A stretch of DNA of 64,000 nucleotides from Paralichthys olivaceus (Eukaryota; Chordata; Actinopteri; Pleuronectiformes; Paralichthyidae), in contig NC_091102.1 in NCBI RefSeq assembly GCF_024713975.1, forward strand, positions 23,223,001 through 23,287,000, given 5' to 3'. Shown piece by piece: positions 57,137 through 64,000 of the stretch (position 1 is the stretch's first letter; each line of letters opens with the position of its first letter). Made by a program: the position numbers and the translations under genes. Below the pieces are notes generated by a model. That model ran no database searches, had not been told where the DNA came from, and saw nothing but the letters and a program-made list of their open reading frames with translations.

Positions 57137-60100
57137 GTAATGCTCCCTTTGTTTTTGCTTGTTATTTTATTTATTTCATCAGCTGCTTATGTGTGATTTT
57201 ACACTTTTGGACTCAGATTTGTTCATATCCTCGTAAGCTGTATATAGAGGTTGTTGATAGATAGATAATTAGATAGACATGCTTTATTCATCAGGGGAAA
57301 TTCAATATAACAACAATAAGTACAATTCTTTTTTATTTATTTTTATTTTACACAGAAAAGCATACATGTGGGACGGTGATTGAGTTGTTAAGGCAGAGCT
57401 AAATTTAGGCAAAGTTAAAACAGAGGAGACTGGTTGAATGTTTCAGTAATCAAGAAGCATAAAAACATAAAACAGTGCAAAGAGTAGAAGTTGATGTGTA
57501 CATAGATGTGTGTATGTGAATCTTGGCAATTCATTTTAATGCTATTAAACTAAATAGCTGCTCATAGTTCAGAATGAACAGTTTCTTGCATTTTGGCAGA
57601 CAATAACTGAGTTAAAATAATGATGAAGACAGGACAGAATCATTTGAAATTCAAATAATCTCATTTTTAATTTTATGTTCTTATTCTCTCCCTCTGAAGT
57701 GTTTTGTGTTTCTCTCGCACCACCTTCCAATGTCTCCATCTCTTCCTTCAACATGGAGCATACACTCAACTTCCTTGCCGGTCCTGGGACCCCCTCTGAC
57801 ACACACTTCACCGTCCAAATCATCCACCACAGGTATTCAGTCAAGAAACAAGTAGAGAGAGGAGATGACACATTGAGGTAGACTCATGACCATTTTGTAT
57901 CACCCCCTGTTTGTTTAATATGTTCACTAACTTATATGTTTAGCCTCTGCCTCGTTCAATAGTGTCATGTTTCATTTTTGCTTCTGAAGCTTTTCTAATT
58001 GCTCTGAGTTTGCACTTCCCTTTTTGATAAAATGTCTACCTCTGCCCCCCCACCGTCAGCCCCAGCACTATGCTTCACTGTGGTGATGATATGTTAATCT
58101 TAATGTTCTAGGGTTATGATCAGTCTTTCTCTTTTCGTTTCTTTATCTTCTTTCACTCTGGAGGACTAACTCGTGGAGACCAGTGGTGGGTTGTTCGGAG
58201 CTGACAGCTGGACAGATGTGCAACCTAACCAGAGTGTTCACTGACCTGTACACTCACTACAAAGCTCGAGTCCAAGCCTTCACAACCACCCAGACATCCA
58301 GCTGGACTGTATCAACCTGGTTCCAGCCTTTGTCAGACAGTGAGACACCACAAACACAGTTAAAAATATGTTACACACAAATATATATATATATCTATAT
58401 ATATATATATACAGTATAGTATATTGCCCAACATCTCATCTCCCTCAAAGGGCAACAATGACAATTCTTTGTCCTGTGATTACTCTCGTCTTAGTTGATA
58501 GAAATTAAATAAATGTTTCTCCCCATAGCTGTGCTGGGACCTCCTGATGTGTCTGTGTCTGGCTGTGGAAACTGTTTGATCCTGCAGATCAAACCTCCTG
58601 CAACAAAGGGCCTCCAGTATAACCTGCAGCTGGAGAATCTCTACAGAGGAGTGATCCTACATGTGCGAAGAACCAGGGATGGGGCACAGGTATTTGTTAT
58701 ACAGTTGCACTATAGTCAGTATTTTTATATTCCTATTTTGACTCTTCCCTCATCAATCATTTTACTTGTTTAAAGGTACAGTGTGTGGAATTAAGGGACA
58801 TCTAGTTGTGAAATTGCATGTTGCAGCTAAACACCCCTCACCTCACCCTCTCCTTCCAAACATGAAAAAGAACCTGTGGTAGCCTTTAATTGTCATAAAA
58901 ACTCAAAAGGTGTTTAGTTTGTCCAGTCTGGACTAATGTAAAAAACATGGCGGCCTCCGTAGAGAGGACCCCCTTTATATATAGAGGTGTCAACATAAAG
59001 TATTTAAATATAAAGGACCTTTTCTTTGGTAAAGAAAACTACAATTCATATAATTAAGATGAAACAAACTAGTGAAAACATCATGAGGATTATTCTACAT
59101 TAAATTTCTGACAATAGTTCCCTTTCACCGAAATCTTACACACTGGACCTTTAAGGATCATAAATGTATAAAACATATCTATGCTAAAATTGTTGTTTTT
59201 CAGTGTGTGCATGGTTTAACCCACAACTTCCTCTCACTGACTTGTGTCTTCCTGTTTTTAAGAAAAGGTTCAGCCGTATGAGAAAAAAAAGGAATTCATC
59301 TTCACATCTGTATATTCACTCTTTTGGCCTGCGTTCGTGCCCGCTTCAATGTACTAATGTGATGAGACGTAAAAAAAAAACAGACAGTAGAGTCCATTAC
59401 TGGACAAAATGTTGGTCAGAGCACACTTCCTGCCCTAAATTAGGTTAGAAACCTGAAAGAAAGTATTAGATTCTTTAAGCAGATATCGGTTTAACACCCT
59501 GGGTATGTGGGTTGTTTTTTATTTTATTTACCAACTTTGAGTGTTACAACAAAAAAAATTTAAATTAGATGAACAGACTAACTGGAGCACTTTACCATGG
59601 AGGACAAAAATGACTTAAGTATAAATAAATAAATACAGAAATAAATAAATGAATGAATATCTTAAATTTACTTCCACATTTATTTATTTCTGTATTCCTG
59701 TGTCTGCATGCTAATGAGAAAGGCAACCTCAGTCTCATGCAGGATTGGTCACAGGAGTGTGATGATCCAGTTCTACTGCTTGTGCCTTTTGTTGCTGTTT
59801 GCAGTGTTGTGCCAGTTCACACTTAAAAGAACGAGTTCAAAGTTCACTTCATGCAGATGAAAATGAACAGTTCACGTTTATATTTCATTTTTTATTGGGA
59901 TGATTGAAAACAAACTTACGATCTTGTGTTGAGTTATTAATCGATGGTGTCGGATCATGTCTGCGTGTCTCTCTGGTCATTTTAACACAACATGTTGATG
60001 AGTCATTTTTTCATGATGTTTAAATGCAGCGAGTGAGTGGGGAAGATTCGCTAGGAATAGATTGCTTCTGTCTGGATTGCTCCATTGACCAATCCTGCTT

Positions 60101-62368
60101 GAGACTGAGGTTAGGACCTCCTACCTCATTTACATATGAAATACGGAAATAAATTAATTTGGAAATAAATGTAAGACATTTATTTATTTATACTTAAGTA
60201 ATTTTTTCATCCTCCATATTTTACACATGGATCGGCCCTATATGTTGTTTCATTTTCTCATTCTGAGCACCGGGTGTTTCTTGAGAAGAATACAGTACTT
60301 TGATGCAGGAAATGATTTGCATCACTCTTACGACAGCAACAGTTTCTGTTAACACTTTAGACATGGATGACAGCTTTACAAAGAAAGAAAGGTGCACCAC
60401 CACCATAAATAACAGAAATAATGAAACAAAATCTTAAAAGTAACTTTACATTTACTGGTAACAAGTACACTTCTGAAGTTTATTCTCCTACTCCACTACA
60501 ATTCAAAGGAGAATATTTTACTTCTAGGTACATTTTACTGTAACACACCTGGTATTAACATGTGGTTTTTGTGATCAGATCACAAGTGGACAGCTTTAAG
60601 TACAGGTGAACGTATTTCGACCGGATAGCGATCGAATCACGCCAGAACATATTCAGAGGTGGTCTGGGCAACATGTGCAGTGTGAACACAAATGCATCCT
60701 GGGCCACATAAGGACCGCCTGCTCAGCTGATGTCCTCTGACCCACTACAGTTTCACTATGAACTGAACCTATTTTTACTCTTACCTGTGCCCATATTTTG
60801 CCCTGATTTGTTTGTGGCCATCACCTAAATAAACACTGACTACGACATTAAATTGGTGAAATCTCAACTGCAGCTGCACAAGGTTCATTGAGCACCTCCT
60901 GACTCCTCTCTCATGTACACACAAACAGTGACATGGGGCACATCTGTAAACTCAGACTGGGTAAAAACAACATAATTTGAATTTAAATGACACAAAGGAA
61001 ATATGTGTTAATATGCATGTAGAGTGGGGAAATGAGATCTGATCATAAGTGGTCACAGGAGACACATTCCAAATGCTTTTTGACACCACACATGAACACA
61101 TGTACTTAGTGCTGACCACTTGTGATCGGATCTCTCTGGAGGAATGTTAATAGCAGGTGTGTATGGGGACCTTTAAGATGCTCTGTTGAATTACAGTAAC
61201 TAATTGACAATTTCTGAAGAAAGTTTGACACCTTTTTGTGTTTATGTGTCCATGAACTGTCATGTAAGACCTACAGTAGGCATCTAGACTAGACACATGT
61301 GGACGCATGGTTCAGCTTTTGTAATGCATGCTGTCATCACCAAAGAACCAACATAAAGAAGCCAAAATCTGAAACTATTTTTTATCAAATTCCTTGTCAA
61401 TTGAAAAATTGACATTGACATTGAAATTTCCACTAAATACAAAAATTCTTCTTTCATCGATGTTTGCAAACAGCAACACAGGTGGCACCTTCTATTTGTG
61501 AATAAAGACCGATTTCTGATTCAAGATCTGTGCAATTGAAAAATCCACAGATGCAATAGACATTTATTCTATGCAAGTCATTTCTACCAACTGCGAATGT
61601 GTTCCTTATGTTTGACATAATTAAACCAACGGTTTTTGTATGAGATCTGTGTTAACTGTTAACCCAGTGAAAAGTGCCAACACACAGAGGACTTCTGCTC
61701 TACTAAGAAGGTGATTATAATCAAGTGGAGGCCTCCCGACAGTATATTTTAATATACAAGAAGGTACTGTAATGTAAGTGAGAGGCAAAACCCAACATAC
61801 ATACATTCAAATCTTGAAATTAGGTCACATCGAATGAGGTTGTAGCTTTTGCCTGTAATGACAGTGTGGTTATTTCGGATGGAGCAATAAACAATATACA
61901 GACTTATTAAATAAGTTATTCCCTCAAAATGTGTTGTTCATTTTTGCCCCCTTAATCTCCTGGTTTGTATGTTTCAGTTCAGACTGAATCTGCCGTACAG
62001 TGAAGAGAAAGTGATCATGTACCTGCAGCGGGGTGTAGAGTACTGTGTGAGCATCTCTGTGACTGCACTCTTCAACTCCAACCCTGTCCCCAGTAAACCT
62101 CACTGTGCCTTCACCAGCCATCCTCCATCCAAAAGCTCAAGTATGTCACTCTTGTTTACTTGAATACTCAGCATCCCCAAATTAATTAGCCCAAACTAAT
62201 GCAAAAATGTAAGATTGTCTTCTTTTGTGCCATCAACTTTAATATGTTGCAACATAACCATCAATACTTTTCTGTCTCTTCACCTTCTCTCAACCAGCCT
62301 TGTTCAATAAGGACATTTTGATAACATTGACCTTGTGATAGAAATGTGATGGCATGGTAAATGGACAG

Positions 62369-62424
<56 letters not shown>

Positions 62425-63089
62425 TGTTTCCAGTCGAAGCCACCACTCAAAGTACATTACAGTGCATCTATACAAAGCACTTAATCACACATCATTCATA
62501 CACGGTCGGCACAGACAGGGGTTGTCCTCTGATACTTCTGAATGCAGACTGGAGGTGCCGGTTGATGTTGAACATCACTTTACTTTAGTACAAAATTTCC
62601 AATTTGTATTACCTTGGACAGTGAATGTTTTAATGTACATTTGGGAATGTGAGTATTGGTTTAAGATAAACTGTATAAACATATTCTCTGCTGTGAAGTG
62701 ATGTACTCAGCTGTCAGTTAATCAGGTGTCACTAAAGCTGTCTGCATGAAAGTAGGATTTATTGAGTATCTGAATGTTTAACATTTTTAAGTAAATGTAT
62801 ATGTTTGAATAGACTAAGTTAAGTAAGTACATGCCAATTAGCCAATCAGCAGTAAAAACTGAATTTTTAGTGTTTCCGCATGTAATACCATTCCTTATTC
62901 AATTCAAAATGTATATCCCAAAAAGCAAAGTTGAGTTTGTTGTTAGTTAACATGTCTTTTTTTACAGCGTATTTGGTCATCGGTGCGCTGGGTTTTTTCT
63001 GTATACTGGGCTTCCTCATCACTGGATTGGTTTTGAATAGTGGTCAGCGGAGCTTCAAAATACTGAGACGACACCTATCCACATCTCTG
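57100..63089 (+). CDS. crfb5: CRFB5, IFNAR1-like class II cytokine receptor (3' end missing)
   Basis: Coding exons seen: 57100-57136, 57700-57832, 58164-58339, 58529-58689, 61978-62140 and 62968-63089. They give 264 codons with phases 1-2-1-0-1-0. A signal peptide (residues 1-21) spans exons 1-2. D1 (about 22-115) has APPSNVSISSFNMEHTLNFL, SWRPVVGCSEL and MCNLTRVF. D2 (116-223) has VLGPPDVSVSGCGNCLILQI and RGVEYCVSISVTA. A membrane span is at about 225-246, followed by the short basic FKILRRHLSTSL. This pattern, especially NVSISSFNMEH with GPGTP and GPPDVSVSGCGNC, is that of teleost CRFB5, the shared IFNAR1-like chain that partners CRFB1 or CRFB2 in fish type I interferon receptors. The last exon (cytoplasmic tail) was not found before the window ends. 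ATG 57100 has a good context (A at -3, G at +4). An out-of-frame ATG lies 11 bases upstream. An ISRE and a TATA box precede the gene. Confidence 0.9.
57252..57330 (-). repeat. LINE 3' end fragment
   Basis: A short GATA-type repeat, then ATGCTTTATTCATCAGGGGA and AATTCAATATAAC, the reversed 3' end of a common fish LINE. Confidence 0.5.
57700..57832 (+). CDS. crfb5: crfb5 exon 2 (D1, first half)
   Basis: Encodes the rest of the signal peptide, APPSNVSISSFNMEH and GPGTPSDTHFTVQII. Acceptor CCCTCTGAAG, donor GTATTC. Confidence 0.92.
58164..58339 (+). CDS. crfb5: crfb5 exon 3 (D1, second half)
   Basis: 176 nt. Encodes SWRPVVGCSEL, CNLTRVFTDLY, ARVQAFTTTQTSSW and WFQPLSD. Acceptor CACTCTGGAG, donor GTGAGA. 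Confidence 0.93.
58379..58420. repeat. (TA)n microsatellite in crfb5 intron 3
   Basis: Imperfect ATATAT run. Confidence 0.85.
58529..58689 (+). CDS. crfb5: crfb5 exon 4 (D2, first half)
   Basis: Encodes VLGPPDVSVSGCGNC, LQLENLYRGVIL and VRRTRDGAQ. Acceptor CTCCCCATAG, donor GTATTT. Confidence 0.93.
58770..59154 (-). mobile_element. TTAA-flanked MITE (copy 3) in crfb5 intron 4
   Basis: TTAA at 58770-58773 and 59151-59154. Terminal repeats are AGGTACAGTGTGTGG and TTACACACTGGACCT. The internal sequence is the reverse complement of copy 1 (GAACCTGTGGTAGCC, TTTGTCCAGTCTGGACTA). Confidence 0.85.
59597..60217. mobile_element. MITE with about 40-bp inverted repeats
   Basis: The left end ATGGAGGACAAAAATGACTT plus AAGTATAAATAAATAAAT is mirrored at the right end by ATTTATTTATACTTAAGT and TTTCATCCTCCAT. 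The interior (GACCAATCCTGC, CTGAGGTTAGG / CAACCTCAGTCTCATGCAGG) is also inverted-repeat like. Non-coding. Confidence 0.75.
60543..61162. mobile_element. MITE with ACACACCTG inverted repeats
   Basis: The left end ACACACCTGGTATTAACATG with subterminal GATCAGATCACAAGTGGACA is mirrored at the right by CCACTTGTGATCGGATC and AATGTTAATAGCAGGTGTGT. No coding capacity. Confidence 0.75.
61163..61977. other. crfb5 intron 4, last part, no exon seen
   Basis: No repeat or coding feature recognised. Confidence 0.4.
61978..62140 (+). CDS. crfb5: crfb5 exon 5 (D2, second half)
   Basis: Encodes FRLNLPYSEEKVIMYLQRGV, EYCVSISVTA and PHCAFTSHPP. Acceptor TATGTTTCAG, donor GTATGT. Confidence 0.93.
62353..62530 (+). 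repeat. Family R2 repeat (decayed) with (TA)n expansion
   Basis: GGTAAATGGACAGTACTTAT, a TA microsatellite (62374-62421), CACTCAAAGTACATTACAGT and CACATCATTCATACACGG. Confidence 0.6.
62968..63089 (+). CDS. crfb5: crfb5 exon 6 (membrane span)
   Basis: Encodes YLVIGALGFFCILGFLITGL and the juxtamembrane SFKILRRHLSTSL. Acceptor TTTTTTTACAG, donor GTAAGC, phase 0. Confidence 0.9.
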
Positions 63090-64000
63090 GTAAGCGATGC
63101 AACTGTGCTGGGACACAGAATTATTTGAAACAAGATGAAGCTTAAACTACTGAAGGGACATGAAATGATTGGTACAGTAGATGTAGCAGATGAATGAGTA
63201 AAAGGCAATCAAAAGAAATAATCCAAAATCCTTTTGATCACGCAATTATTTATCATTCAGTTTAACAGGTCAGTAAACATGCAACACCAGTAAGGGTCTA
63301 CAGCCATGCTAGCAGGTTGTACTTAGATGCTTTAAGCAAAATGCTAATGTTGTGTGACATGTGTAACAGACTCAATAACAGCTCTGATGTTCTTACCATC
63401 TTAGCTCATTAACTGGACTGATTTGACCAAACTATTTGAGAAATCTTAAACATCGACTAATGTCAGTAGAACCATAAAATCATCCTTTCAACAGTCGTTG
63501 AGATATTTCGGTTTGGACCAAAGTTGTGAACCTCATACTACTGTCCTGAAAGCTGTGCTAGTAATGTTAAGATTTGAGGTATTTTGAATACAAAAATATA
63601 AATTAAAAAAAGAGCTTGATGGAATGACCAGACATTCAACACCCACAATAATGCACAATAATAAGTGGAGGGGGGGTCAGCTCAAACTGTAGTCCAGCTG
63701 CTGCAGACTCTAGGAAACAAGATGGTTAATTGACTTCCAGTGTTATTGCCTCCAATGGTTTGTCTTAAAGACAGAAAATAGAACACACCTGGAGGTTCAG
63801 GTGTACAGCAGCTGGAGAGGAGTCCTTTAAACCTTTCTCCCTGGCTGTCTCTCCTAGTTAGTGCCTCCTGTCCTTGCAGGTCCTTCATGAGGATATCAAC
63901 AGAGTCCACTCCCAGAAATTGTTGGGCGCTGTCACAATCCATAAAAAGATAAATACCCAGAGGCTGGTGTCATGTCAACAGACATAATTAAGAGTTAATT
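63090..64000. other. crfb5 intron 6 or 3' region, last exon not identified
   Basis: No credible cytoplasmic-tail exon. A possible acceptor at 63879 followed by a 36-codon frame ending at TAA 63987 does not resemble a receptor tail and lies in repeat-like sequence. Confidence 0.4.

Noticed and set aside
63880..63987. 36-codon frame after an acceptor-like CCTTGCAG as the crfb5 last exon
   Set aside because: Sequence does not resemble a receptor tail, and the surrounding DNA looks repeat-derived.
1..64000. CRISPR arrays, operons, bacterial-type features
   Set aside because: Direct repeats present are eukaryotic micro- and minisatellites; gene structure is intron-containing and vertebrate.

Overview
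The window is vertebrate nuclear DNA, almost certainly from a teleost fish. The genes are multi-exon with GT-AG introns. The repeats are typical of fish genomes: L2/CR1-type LINEs, Ty3/gypsy debris, TTAA-flanked MITEs and many simple repeats. Three genes are fish-type class II cytokine receptors (the CRFB family), next to a C21orf62/EPCIP-like gene. This matches the type I interferon receptor region of human chromosome 21.

Layout. 1-19 kb is gene-poor: repeats, an 18S rRNA fragment, a nested LINE and a few coding-like segments I could not identify. 19.8-26.7 kb holds the EPCIP-like gene (single coding exon at 25613-26359, probable non-coding first exon near 19.8 kb), with gypsy and MITE insertions in its intron. 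28.6-40.7 kb holds receptor A (7 coding exons, 510 aa), preceded by a tandem duplication of its upstream region. 41-56 kb holds receptor B (7 coding exons, 478 aa). 57-63.1 kb holds crfb5 (six coding exons); its final cytoplasmic exon appears to lie beyond the window.

How the genes fit together. A and B are IFNAR2-like chains with long, acidic, tyrosine-bearing cytoplasmic tails. The third gene is the IFNAR1-like CRFB5 chain, which in fish pairs with CRFB1 or CRFB2 to bind type I interferons. All three share the intron phase series 1-2-1-0-1-0, which supports tandem duplication from one ancestor. The crfb5 promoter carries an exact interferon-stimulated response element next to a TATA box, suggesting feedback control. 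No OLIG gene is seen between the EPCIP-like gene and the receptors, and no IL10RB/CRFB4-like gene between B and crfb5.

Exon borders were read by eye from splice consensus, frame continuity and domain content. Which of CRFB1, CRFB2 or CRFB3 receptors A and B are cannot be settled without alignment.
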